From assembly GCA_944325355.1 (NCBI GenBank), contig CALUZS010000001.1, forward strand, positions 248,001 through 312,000: 64,000 nucleotides of DNA, in the 5' to 3' direction. How positions within the stretch are numbered: the stretch's first letter is position 1; each line of letters opens with the position of its first letter. The DNA is from an uncultured Parabacteroides sp. (lineage in GTDB: Bacteria; Bacteroidota; Bacteroidia; Bacteroidales; Tannerellaceae). Position numbers and translations under genes: made by a program. The notes under the pieces are model-generated. The model saw only the letters and a list, made by a program, of their open reading frames with translations. It had not been told where the DNA came from and did not search any database. This document shows, one piece after another, positions 55,998 to 64,000 of the stretch.

Positions 55998-57713
55998 CTA
56001 TTCCCTTGCTCTCAGCAAAGATTCCAACTCTGAAGGAGTCAATTCCTCTATTTTGCCTTTCTTTACCAGTGCTTCCATCTCCGATTTGAAGCGGTCGCGC
56101 ATCTCTGCCGTCATCTCATAACGATACGGACCATAGTCATCGTACTCCAAGGTAAGCAAACGGAAAAAACCGTAAGCTTCAAAATAGGGATACAAATTCT
56201 TCTTTGCCACCAATGACGCTCCTTTGATAAAATTCAATTGAAATGGAACCACGTTCTGGTGACGGTCAGTTCGAGCCAACTCAGGATTATCCCGTTCGCT
56301 GTTACGCATTTTTTCATACAAATCCGGATAAAAATCAGTATAACCCTGCTTCGTAAAATAACATTGAAGCTTCCAGAAAGGAACCAAACGCTCAAAGACA
56401 TCGACTTCCAAATAACTCAATGCGTAATCGCCCGATGTTCCATTAGCCGGCTGTATGATGGAATCAGTCATTCCACCGGCTCTCCGTGCCGGGCTGACTT
56501 TCCCTGCCATGCCGTCTTCCAAGAAATTTTTTTCGGCTGCGTCGAATGCTTTCAACAACCGATTTGGATAGTTATAAGTCTGCGTACAATAACGGGTACA
56601 AATATTATTGCTTGTCTCACCGAGCCCGCCCCATGACAAATACGGCTGCAGTTGATGAACATGACCTACTTCATGACTGAATCCCCAACAGGCATCCTCG
56701 TCTTTATTTATCAAACGGTCAGGGTTGGCGACCCGATTCATCGTATCGAACATGAAGGCTACGCCATCACCATCGCGGAACATATAATAACCATAATTCA
56801 CCCTGGCGAATATTTTATTCTTCGGGACATGCTTATATTTCACCCATCCGATAATTTCATACTGCCTGTTAACCAATGTTTCGTAAACAGACAACAGCTC
56901 TTTCCCTTTTCCCGATGCATATTTCTGCAAATCTTTCACCGGATATGCCAGATGCACATTACTTCCTACCGCATCGAAGACAGGATATACAGCTTCCGAC
57001 AATAACTTGTCCCATTCTTCATTAGAGTCTTTCGAAGCGTCAAAGTAACCATTCACCGTTCCGTTCACAAAATGTACTTTCACATCTTTCTCTTTTTCCG
57101 GATTGTCAAAATAGTAATCGATGTAAGCCAATCCGGTCCAATCCGATTTTTTCTCAATAATATTGACTCCGTTCTTTAAAGAATAAGTCTCCCGGTGTAA
57201 ACTCCAATCCCTGTCACCCTGCTCCGGAGCATAAAGCTCAGCAACCTTCAGCCCCATTTCAGAACCTGCCTTTAGTCCTTCCACAACAACAACGTGTTTT
57301 CCCGGAGAAAGAACGATTCCGGTCACATGCTGGAATGTACTGTAACCGTTTCCTATATGCATCAACCGGCCTAAGGCTTCCGGGCTGTAAACCGGTTCAA
57401 ATGTATTTACACGGAACCGCAACGAATACTCATTCTCGTACAGGGAACGCGCAAGTTTCTGCATTTCCGGAATCCGGCAAGCTTCAATTTGCTGAATGGA
57501 AACCTTCCGTTTCAGTTTTGTCATCAACCGATCTTTAAAAAGTTTTTTCCCTTCTTTTACCCAATCCTCTTCAGACACATTTTGGGCGGCAATTTCAGTC
57601 TCCAAAACATATTCCGGCTGCGTCTGGATATATCCGGAAGACCATCCCGCCCTGCAAACAAACGATAAAAAAACTATCGCGGCAAATAAACGACCTCGTC
57701 TCTTTGTTTTCAT
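55998..57713 (-). CDS. Secreted M60 family metallopeptidase
   Basis: 571 aa with a signal peptide (about 1-25, after KTKRRGRLF). An N-terminal beta region (about 60-230) precedes the gluzincin site H347-E-V-G-H351, with the third ligand Glu366 in GLGET. This is the HExxH(8-24)E pattern of M60/enhancin-like peptidases, some of which cleave mucin O-glycoproteins in gut Bacteroides. Substrate is not proven. The ATG at 57719 is also possible. It begins 7 bp after the GNAT stop, so the two are co-transcribed. Confidence 0.87.
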   Translation of the reverse strand: MKTKRRGRLFAAIVFLSFVCRAGWSSGYIQTQPEYVLETEIAAQNVSEEDWVKEGKKLFKDRLMTKLKRKVSIQQIEACRIPEMQKLARSLYENEYSLRFRVNTFEPVYSPEALGRLMHIGNGYSTFQHVTGIVLSPGKHVVVVEGLKAGSEMGLKVAELYAPEQGDRDWSLHRETYSLKNGVNIIEKKSDWTGLAYIDYYFDNPEKEKDVKVHFVNGTVNGYFDASKDSNEEWDKLLSEAVYPVFDAVGSNVHLAYPVKDLQKYASGKGKELLSVYETLVNRQYEIIGWVKYKHVPKNKIFARVNYGYYMFRDGDGVAFMFDTMNRVANPDRLINKDEDACWGFSHEVGHVHQLQPYLSWGGLGETSNNICTRYCTQTYNYPNRLLKAFDAAEKNFLEDGMAGKVSPARRAGGMTDSIIQPANGTSGDYALSYLEVDVFERLVPFWKLQCYFTKQGYTDFYPDLYEKMRNSERDNPELARTDRHQNVVPFQLNFIKGASLVAKKNLYPYFEAYGFFRLLTLEYDDYGPYRYEMTAEMRDRFKSEMEALVKKGKIEELTPSELESLLRARE

Positions 57714-57720
57714 AACCATA

Positions 57721-58170
57721 TTATAACTCTTTCCTAAAATATAACATATCTACCAACAACTTTCCGTCCTCAACAATAGGATGATCATAATTTTGTGTGA
57801 AAAATCCCACAACCCGATGCGAATAACTGAAACCGCAATGTTCATAAAAGCCCACTGTTTGCGGAGAGTCTCCCGTCCCAACCAACAAAGACCGTCCTCC
57901 TGCACGGCGGTATCGTCCTTCTATAAAATCCAACATGCGCTTTCCATATCCTTTCTTTTGCCATGAGGGAGATACTGCAATGTTTTTCAATTCATAGACA
58001 CCGGGTAGTTCTTCCGTCACAACTGCAACAGCAACCGTCTCTCCGTCCTCTTCCATTGCATACATCTCACCACGTTCCAGATAACGATCAACCATACTCT
58101 CCTGCTCATCTGCAAGGAGCAACAATTCAAGATAACGTTTTTTATTCTCTTTTATTGATACAAAATTCAT
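57721..58170 (-). CDS. GNAT N-acetyltransferase
   Basis: 149 aa GCN5-type fold. The acetyl-CoA loop reads IAVSPSWQKKGYGKRMLDF, and the end is GFYEHCGFSYSHRVVGFF. It transfers acetyl to an amine on an unknown acceptor. The start is at 58170 (MNFVSIKEN): ATGs at 58191 and 58308 lie too close to or before the -7 box at 58199-58207. Confidence 0.86.
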   Translation of the reverse strand: MNFVSIKENKKRYLELLLLADEQESMVDRYLERGEMYAMEEDGETVAVAVVTEELPGVYELKNIAVSPSWQKKGYGKRMLDFIEGRYRRAGGRSLLVGTGDSPQTVGFYEHCGFSYSHRVVGFFTQNYDHPIVEDGKLLVDMLYFRKEL

Positions 58171-58198
58171 TGGATTTCCCACTCTTTCCATTTTCCCA

Positions 58199-58207
58199 AC
58201 AAATATA
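58199..58207 (-). promoter_or_regulatory. -7 element for the GNAT-M60 operon
   Basis: The minus strand reads TATATTTGT (TAnnTTTGt), 28 bp before the start at 58170. Confidence 0.5.
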
Positions 58208-58774
58208 GTGAAAGGTGAGCGCAATGGCAACAAACTTGTTTGATTATCATTGCCGAACCGTATCCTATATTGTGCTTTAGGCACAAATATATACAAAAAG
58301 TTAATCATAAAGCCGCAAAACCATCTGAAAAACTACACCTGCCACACCATACATAGGTCGACAAGAAAATACTCTCTGGGAATGCCCTGGCAATTCACAG
58401 AAAAAACAGCAGTTACTCACTACTCCCGTTAACTATTTACAAGCAATAAAAAGAAAAAGCTATCAATTCGTACACTTTTTCGGACAAAATGTATACAGAT
58501 ATGGAAATTTATCCGTAATATTGCGCAAACATTAAAAAACGGAACATGAATATTGTAAATGTTGCTTATTATACAACAGTATTAATGGGAACCCCTCACG
58601 GGGTGAATCTATAAACATTCTTATCTAAGCGGTATATTTCCAAGAGCCGCTCCTTAACAACATACCGGAAATATTCCGGTATCTGAAATCTATTCTCGAT
58701 TACTTTATTCCGGAATCCTATTTTTGTTTTGATAAAAAACGGAAAAAGATTCCTTATCATTTCAAACGGACGTC
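58208..58774 (+). other. Long leader region before the threonine operon
   Basis: 567 bp without a clear gene. It contains a near-consensus plus-strand -7 box (58516-58524, TAATATTGC), a possible 22-codon ORF (58546-58614, MNIVNVAYYTTVLMGTPHGV...), a 5-bp hairpin (58591-58604), a weak 4-bp pair (58630-58650) and a perfect 9-bp hairpin with 3-nt loop (58662-58682). A second -7 box precedes thrA. The layout could be an attenuator, but the peptide has only three Thr and no T run follows the hairpins. From 58208 to about 58440 I see nothing. Confidence 0.35.
58719..58727 (+). promoter_or_regulatory. -7 element for thrA-apgM-thrC
   Basis: TATTTTTGT (TAnnTTTGt), 47 bp before the thrA ATG. Confidence 0.5.
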
Positions 58775-61216
58775 ATGAAAGTGTTAAAATTCGGCGGGAC
58801 ATCTGTAGGTTCCGTAAATAGCATATTAAGCGTAAAAAAAATTGTCGAAGCAGTAGAAGAACCGGTAATTGTAGTAGTCTCCGCTTTTGGTGGAATTACC
58901 GATAAACTGCTCACCACATCTTTATTGGCAGCGAAAGGTGATGTCAGCTACGAAAAAGAACTGTCTGAAATAATCAGTCGGCACCTCGACATTATCGAAG
59001 GGGTAATCAGCGACAACGAATGCCGGGTATACGTACAGAAAAAAGCGATGGAGCTGTTAGACGAACTCAGCAATATTTTGAAAGGGGTATATCTTATCAA
59101 CGACCTCTCGCCGAAAACGTCTGATACCATCGTAAGTTATGGAGAACGTCTTTCTTCCATGATTGTGGCAAACGTCATCAACGGAAGCGAATTGTTCGAT
59201 TCCCGAAAATTCATTAAAACAGAAAAACAGTTCAACAAGCACATCGTTGACTTTGAACTGACCAACAAGCTGATCAAAGAAACCTTTTCCCCTCTTCCAA
59301 AGATTTCGTTGGTTCCGGGATTCATCGCATCAAATGCGACGACGGGCGAAGTTTCCAACCTCGGACGTGGCGGTTCCGACTATACGGCATCTATCTTAGC
59401 CACAGCTTTGGATGCGTCCATACTTGAAATATGGACAGATGTGGACGGGTTTATGACGGCAGATCCGAAAGTGATTACGTCGGCATACGTAATCGACCGT
59501 CTAAGTTTTATCGAAGCGATGGAGCTTTGCAACTTCGGGGCTAAGGTAATCTATCCACCGACTATCTATCCGGTATATCACAAAAACATACCCATCCGCA
59601 TAAAGAATACATTCAATCCCGATTCGCCGGGCACCTACATTTCGCAAGAAGTCAGCGGGTCGGTAGGGAAAGCTATTATTAAAGGGATTTCATCCATTAA
59701 CGATACGTGTCTTATCACAGTCCAAGGGCTTGGAATGGTAGGGGTCATCGGTGTCAATTACCGGATATTCCGAGTTCTTGCCCAGAATGGCATCAGCGTG
59801 TTTATGGTTTCCCAGGCAAGTTCGGAAAACAACACCACATTTGCCGTAAGGAATGCCGACGCTGATTTAGCAGTAAAAGTTCTGAATACGGAGTTCGCCT
59901 TGGAACGAGCGCAAGGAGAAATCAATAACATCACTGCAGAAAAAGACCTGGCAACGGTAGCGATTGTCGGAGAAAACATGAAACGCACTCCAGGTATCGC
60001 AGGGCGCTTGTTCGGGACGCTCGGTCGTGCCGGAATCAGTGTCATTGCTTGTGCACAAGGTGCGTCAGAAACAAATATTTCTTTCGTAATCAAGCTGAAA
60101 TATTTGCGGAAAGCGCTAAACTCAATCCACGATTCATTCTTCCTCTCCGAATACAAAGTACTAAACCTCTTCATTACCGGGGTCGGAACCGTAGGGAGCA
60201 ACTTACTAAAACAAATCCGCATTCAGCAACCACAGCTGATGAAACAGAACGGATTGGAATTGCGTATTGTAGGAATCTCAAATTCCAAACAGGCACTGTT
60301 CTGCCGCGAGGGATTAAATCTGGAAAATTGTATCAAACAATTGAAAGAAAAGGGAGACCCCAGCAACCCGCAACATCTGTGTGAGGAAATTATCAAAATG
60401 AACATTTACAATGCCGTTTTCGTGGATTGCACCGCCAGCGAAGAAATCGCATCACTGTATGAGACATTACTCCGCAACAACGTGTCAGTCGTTGCAGCCA
60501 ATAAGATAGCAGCTTCCTCCCCTTACGGGAATTACATCAAGTTAAAGGAGACAGCCCGCCACCGTGACATAAAATTCCTCTTTGAAACGAACGTTGGTGC
60601 CGGGCTTCCGATTATCAATACAATGAACGACTTGATAAACAGCGGAGACCATATCCTGAAGCTGGAAGCAGTCCTTTCCGGAACACTGAATTACATCTTC
60701 AACACCATAAGTTCCCAAATCCCGCTTAGCCAAGCCATCCGGATGGCAAAGGAGGAAGGTTACTCGGAACCCGACCCCCGTATCGACTTAAGCGGAAAAG
60801 ATGTCATCCGCAAATTGGTGATTCTGGCACGCGAAGCCGGATATATGGTAGAACAATCCGACGTTAAAGCCAACTTATTCATTCCGGACGAATACTTCTC
60901 CGGCTCGTTGGATGAATTCTGGGAACACATTCCGGAACTGGACCGCGAATTCGAAGATAAAAGACGCCAATTGGAATCCGAAAAGAAACGATTCCGCTTT
61001 GTCGCACGCATGGAACGCGGAAAATGCGAAGTAGGCTTGCAAGCTGTTGACAGCACCCATCCTTTCTACGAATTGGAAGGAAGCAACAACATTATCATGA
61101 TTTCTACCGAACGCTACCACGAATATCCAATGATTATCAAGGGATATGGCGCCGGTGCCGACGTGACTGCAGCCGGCGTATTCGCGGATATTATTTCAAT
61201 TGCCAATATTCGTTAA
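58775..61216 (+). CDS. thrA: Bifunctional aspartokinase/homoserine dehydrogenase
   Basis: 813 aa. Aspartokinase (about 1-295; MKVLKFGGTSVGSVNSIL, later GRGGSDYTAS), two ACT regulatory domains (about 310-460) and homoserine dehydrogenase (about 463-813; FITGVGTVGSNLLKQI NAD(P) loop). It catalyses the first and third steps from aspartate to threonine. Threonine feedback via the ACT domains is expected from the family. First gene of thrA-apgM-thrC; the gap to apgM is 16 bp. Confidence 0.95.
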   Translation: MKVLKFGGTSVGSVNSILSVKKIVEAVEEPVIVVVSAFGGITDKLLTTSLLAAKGDVSYEKELSEIISRHLDIIEGVISDNECRVYVQKKAMELLDELSNILKGVYLINDLSPKTSDTIVSYGERLSSMIVANVINGSELFDSRKFIKTEKQFNKHIVDFELTNKLIKETFSPLPKISLVPGFIASNATTGEVSNLGRGGSDYTASILATALDASILEIWTDVDGFMTADPKVITSAYVIDRLSFIEAMELCNFGAKVIYPPTIYPVYHKNIPIRIKNTFNPDSPGTYISQEVSGSVGKAIIKGISSINDTCLITVQGLGMVGVIGVNYRIFRVLAQNGISVFMVSQASSENNTTFAVRNADADLAVKVLNTEFALERAQGEINNITAEKDLATVAIVGENMKRTPGIAGRLFGTLGRAGISVIACAQGASETNISFVIKLKYLRKALNSIHDSFFLSEYKVLNLFITGVGTVGSNLLKQIRIQQPQLMKQNGLELRIVGISNSKQALFCREGLNLENCIKQLKEKGDPSNPQHLCEEIIKMNIYNAVFVDCTASEEIASLYETLLRNNVSVVAANKIAASSPYGNYIKLKETARHRDIKFLFETNVGAGLPIINTMNDLINSGDHILKLEAVLSGTLNYIFNTISSQIPLSQAIRMAKEEGYSEPDPRIDLSGKDVIRKLVILAREAGYMVEQSDVKANLFIPDEYFSGSLDEFWEHIPELDREFEDKRRQLESEKKRFRFVARMERGKCEVGLQAVDSTHPFYELEGSNNIIMISTERYHEYPMIIKGYGAGADVTAAGVFADIISIANIR

Positions 61217-61232
61217 CAAAAAACAGTAAATA

Positions 61233-62438
61233 ATGAAAACTATTATCGTATTAGGCGACGGAATGGCTGATGAGCCAATTGAAAAATTAGGAGGAAAAAC
61301 ACCACTCCAATATGCAGACACGCCCAATATGGACTATCTGGCTGCCAATGGAGTTACAGGACGGTTGAAAACCGTTGCCGACGGTTTTCATCCCGGAAGC
61401 GAAGTGGCAAACATGTCTGTTTTAGGATACGATCTGCCAACCGTATATGAAGGCAGAGGCGTTCTTGAAGCGGCAAGCATGGGCGTACAGCTCGCTCCGG
61501 ATGAAATTGCCATGCGGTGTAATTTGGTCTGCATCGAAAAGGATATCTTAAAGAACCATTCGGCAGGACACATCACTACCCAAGAAGCCGATGAATTAAT
61601 CAAATTCCTCAACAAGCAACTCGGTACGGAAAATATCCACTTTTACACAGGAGTCTCCTATCGGAACCTGTTGGTCATCAAAGGTGGCAACAAACATCTG
61701 AAATGTACTCCTCCACACGACGTACCATTGCAACCGTTCCGTCCGTTATTGATACAACCGGAAGTGCAGGAAGCGGAAGAAACGGCAAAGCTGTTGAATG
61801 AACTAATCCTGAAATCGCAAGAGATATTGGAAGACCATCCGGTTAACCGGAAAAGAATCGCAGCCGGAAAAGATCCGGCTAACAGCATCTGGCCGTGGTC
61901 TCCAGGGAATCGCCCGGCAATGAAAACGATGAAAGAGATGTACGGAATTGACGGGGCAGTAATATCAGCCGTCGACTTGATTCGCGGCATTGGCGTATAT
62001 GCAGGTTTGGATGTAATTCACGTAGATGGCGCAACAGGATTGTACGATACCAATTACGAAGGCAAAGCCGCTGCTGCAATAAAAGCTTTAAAAGAAAAAG
62101 ACTTTGTATATCTGCATGTAGAAGCAAGCGACGAAGCCGGACACGAAGGAGATGTCGAATTAAAAATCAAGACCATCGAGAATTTAGACAAACGCACCAT
62201 CCAACCGATAATACAGGAAACGAGCCAATGGGATGAACCGGTTTCGATAGCTGTCCTGCCCGACCATCCTACGCCGTGTGCTATCCGTACACACACCAAT
62301 GAGCCTGTTCCTTTCCTTATTTACCGGAAAGGAATAACGCCTGACCCTGTAACCAGGTTTGACGAATTTGCCGTAAAAAACGGACGCTTCGGAATTCTCG
62401 AAAAGGATGAATTTATCAGAATATTGTTAGGTCGATAA
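61233..62438 (+). CDS. ApgM-type phosphoglycerate mutase homologue, proposed homoserine kinase
   Basis: 401 aa, alkaline phosphatase superfamily, archaeal-type cofactor-independent phosphoglycerate mutase family. Metal and catalytic motifs: IVLGDGMADEP at the start, nucleophile serine in NMSVLGYDLP, HVEASDEAGHEGD, and VLPDHPTPCA. It sits between thrA and thrC, just where homoserine kinase (ThrB) should be, and no GHMP-type ThrB is present. This subfamily has been proposed as a replacement homoserine kinase. Activity cannot be proven from sequence. Confidence 0.85.
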   Translation: MKTIIVLGDGMADEPIEKLGGKTPLQYADTPNMDYLAANGVTGRLKTVADGFHPGSEVANMSVLGYDLPTVYEGRGVLEAASMGVQLAPDEIAMRCNLVCIEKDILKNHSAGHITTQEADELIKFLNKQLGTENIHFYTGVSYRNLLVIKGGNKHLKCTPPHDVPLQPFRPLLIQPEVQEAEETAKLLNELILKSQEILEDHPVNRKRIAAGKDPANSIWPWSPGNRPAMKTMKEMYGIDGAVISAVDLIRGIGVYAGLDVIHVDGATGLYDTNYEGKAAAAIKALKEKDFVYLHVEASDEAGHEGDVELKIKTIENLDKRTIQPIIQETSQWDEPVSIAVLPDHPTPCAIRTHTNEPVPFLIYRKGITPDPVTRFDEFAVKNGRFGILEKDEFIRILLGR

Positions 62439-62452
62439 TAAACGTATAAACG

Positions 62453-63763
62453 ATGAAATATTACAGTACAAACAAACAAGCACGTCCGGCATCGCTGGAA
62501 GAAGCCGTAATCAACGGGCTTGCTGAAGATCGCGGCTTGTATATGCCTGAACGTATCAAAAATATTCCAACAGAAACAATCCGGAGGATGAAAGGGCTGT
62601 CGTTTCAAGAAATTGCATGTATCGTAGCCCGCACCTATTTCGATGAGGATATCGACGGGGAAATATTGGACAAAATCGTGAACGATACGCTATCGTTCGA
62701 CACGCCGGTCGTACAAGTGAACAAAAACATCTATTCCCTGGAACTTTTCCACGGTCCTACGCTGGCATTCAAGGATGTCGGAGCACGGTTCATGGCGCGG
62801 ATGCTCGGGTACTTTATCAATAAAATGGGCATCGGGCAGGTAAACGTCCTCGTAGCGACGTCCGGAGATACCGGCAGTGCTGTGGCAAACGGATTCCTCG
62901 GAGTTCCAGGCATACATGTATATGTGCTTTATCCGAAAGGAAAAGTCAGTCCCATCCAGGAATGTCAGTTCACTACGCTCGGAAACAATATCACCGCTTT
63001 GGAAATAAATGGCGTATTCGACGATTGCCAAGCCTTGGTGAAATCGGCATTCATGGACAAAGAGCTGAACAAACACATGAAGCTGACTTCAGCCAATTCG
63101 ATTAATGTTGCCCGTTTCCTTCCGCAGTCGTTCTACTACTTCAACGCATTTGCCCGGCTCGATGAAGATAACAAAGCCGAGAATCTGGTAGTTTGTGTTC
63201 CAAGTGGAAACTTCGGAAACATCACCGCAGGATTGTTTGCCCATCGGATGGGATTGCCTGTCAAACGTTTTATAGCAGCCAATAACCGGAACGACGTCTT
63301 TCTGGAATACCTCCGTACCGGGCATTACGACCCTCGCCCGTCCATCCAGACGATTGCCAACGCAATGGATGTGGGCAATCCAAGCAATTTCGCCCGGATT
63401 ATCGATTTGTTCGGAAACAACCGGAACACGCACGAAAATATCTGCCAACTGATTTCCGGATGCAGCTACAATGATGAAAACATCGCAGATACCATCCGGA
63501 AAGTATATGCCAGCTGCAACTATATCCTCGACCCTCACGGTGCATGCGGATACCAAGGGCTGGCTGACAACCTTTCAAATGACGAGACCGGCATATTCCT
63601 TGAAACGGCGCATCCTGCCAAATTCAAAGATACAATCGACAAAATCCTGAATGCGGACATTGCCATTCCGGACAAACTGAAAGCGTTCATGAACGGGGAA
63701 AAACAGAGTACTCCTCTCGAAAAAGATTTCGACAGCTTCAAAGAATATCTCCTTTCCCGATAA
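62453..63763 (+). CDS. thrC: Threonine synthase
   Basis: 436 aa PLP enzyme. N-terminus MKYYSTNKQARPASLEEAV, PLP lysine in FHGPTLAFKDVGARF (about residue 108), and phosphate-binding VATSGDTGSAV. It turns O-phosphohomoserine into threonine. Last gene of the operon, 14 bp after apgM. Confidence 0.95.
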   Translation: MKYYSTNKQARPASLEEAVINGLAEDRGLYMPERIKNIPTETIRRMKGLSFQEIACIVARTYFDEDIDGEILDKIVNDTLSFDTPVVQVNKNIYSLELFHGPTLAFKDVGARFMARMLGYFINKMGIGQVNVLVATSGDTGSAVANGFLGVPGIHVYVLYPKGKVSPIQECQFTTLGNNITALEINGVFDDCQALVKSAFMDKELNKHMKLTSANSINVARFLPQSFYYFNAFARLDEDNKAENLVVCVPSGNFGNITAGLFAHRMGLPVKRFIAANNRNDVFLEYLRTGHYDPRPSIQTIANAMDVGNPSNFARIIDLFGNNRNTHENICQLISGCSYNDENIADTIRKVYASCNYILDPHGACGYQGLADNLSNDETGIFLETAHPAKFKDTIDKILNADIAIPDKLKAFMNGEKQSTPLEKDFDSFKEYLLSR

Positions 63764-63768
63764 TATTA

Positions 63769-63820
63769 TACAAAGCACCCCGAAGAGGATTTCTTTAAAT
63801 CCTCTTCGGGGTGCTTTGTA
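63769..63820 (+). terminator. Terminator of the threonine operon
   Basis: Perfect 24-bp stem (63769-63792 with 63797-63820) and 4-nt loop CTTT. The lack of a long T run afterwards is offset by the stem length; it could stop reading from both sides. Confidence 0.85.
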
Positions 63821-63917
63821 TTCACTAATTTCCCTGCCGAACGGTCCGAAAATCATTCCCGACATTTTTCCAGACATCCGGAATATTTCCCGACAAAACC
63901 GGAATGTTTTCAAACAA

Positions 63918-64000
63918 CTAATCGATACGCCATTCCTTCAACTCATACATGCCGGTATATTCCTCCCAATCAGGATCAATTTCCGTATAAATCGATATCG
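63918..64000 (-). CDS. Partial hypothetical protein, C-terminus only
   Basis: From the right edge of the window the minus strand is open to a TAG at 63918-63920, encoding the end ISIYTEIDPDWEEYTGMYEL... KEWRID. The acidic, aromatic composition looks like real coding sequence, but 26 residues are too few to name it. The 97 bp before it (63821-63917) hold an imperfect 11-bp inverted repeat (about 63850-63861 with 63900-63910). Confidence 0.4.
   Translation of the reverse strand, partial: ISIYTEIDPDWEEYTGMYELKEWRID

Overview
The window looks like chromosomal DNA of a Bacteroidales bacterium. The evidence is gene content: a Bacteroidetes-type serine palmitoyltransferase, the gliding lipoprotein GldH, the order purH-mreBCD-mrdA-rodA, GH92 and M60 lipoprotein/secreted enzymes, a ribose-scavenging (rus-like) cluster, and thrA-apgM-thrC. 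Many genes are also preceded by the Bacteroidetes sigma-ABfr -7 element TAnnTTTG(C/T). Genus cannot be settled by eye; a Parabacteroides/Bacteroides-like gut or oral lineage is likely. I see no rRNA, tRNA, CRISPR array, prophage or insertion sequence. Most genes are core metabolism, envelope and cell-division functions.

Layout. 1-2.8 kb: end of a tRNA methyltransferase, a lipid kinase, and the sphingolipid gene spt. 2.98-4.73 kb: RicT-like PSP1 protein and GldH. 4.74-12.14 kb (minus): the rod-shape operon purH-mreB-mreC-mreD-mrdA-rodA. 12.3-19 kb: Na+/H+ antiporter, an ABC-F protein with one apparently dead ATP site, RNase Y, ZapA and a small coiled-coil partner, and a winged-helix protein. 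19.2-25.4 kb (minus): B3/B4 protein, PgeF, ObgE, Adk, Hpt, and a GH92 lipoprotein. 25.6-30.2 kb (plus): topB-nudix-MATE-HAD. 30.2-30.65 kb: an intergenic region with a perfect 40-bp palindrome and its own promoter. 30.65-38.96 kb: PBP1A, ADP-forming acyl-CoA synthetase, GtrA, Dabb protein, C_GCAxxG_C_C protein, MgtC, HAD and a hypothetical protein. 39.0-44.1 kb (minus): ribokinase, sugar transporter and two tandem lipoprotein ADP-ribosylglycohydrolases. 44.4-46.5 kb: ispE, a stand-alone CARF-nuclease (DUF1887/Card1 type), and directly after it a 175-bp structured element closed by a perfect 11-bp inverted repeat. 46.6-58.2 kb: CcsBA, Tex, YbaK, a phosphodiesterase lipoprotein, an LpxF-like PAP2 phosphatase, SGNH hydrolase, MetF, M60 peptidase, GNAT. 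58.2-63.8 kb: long leader, then thrA-apgM-thrC and a 24-bp-stem terminator. The last 83 bp hold the 3' end of an unidentified minus-strand gene.

The most interesting parts are the orphan Card1-like nuclease with its adjacent structured (probably minus-strand) RNA, the reduced rus-like ribose locus with duplicated glycohydrolases, the asymmetric ABC-F ATPase, and two intergenic regions (14.5 and 30.4 kb) that carry structure no gene explains. Several translation starts were moved downstream because a -7 promoter element lies on top of the longer start.
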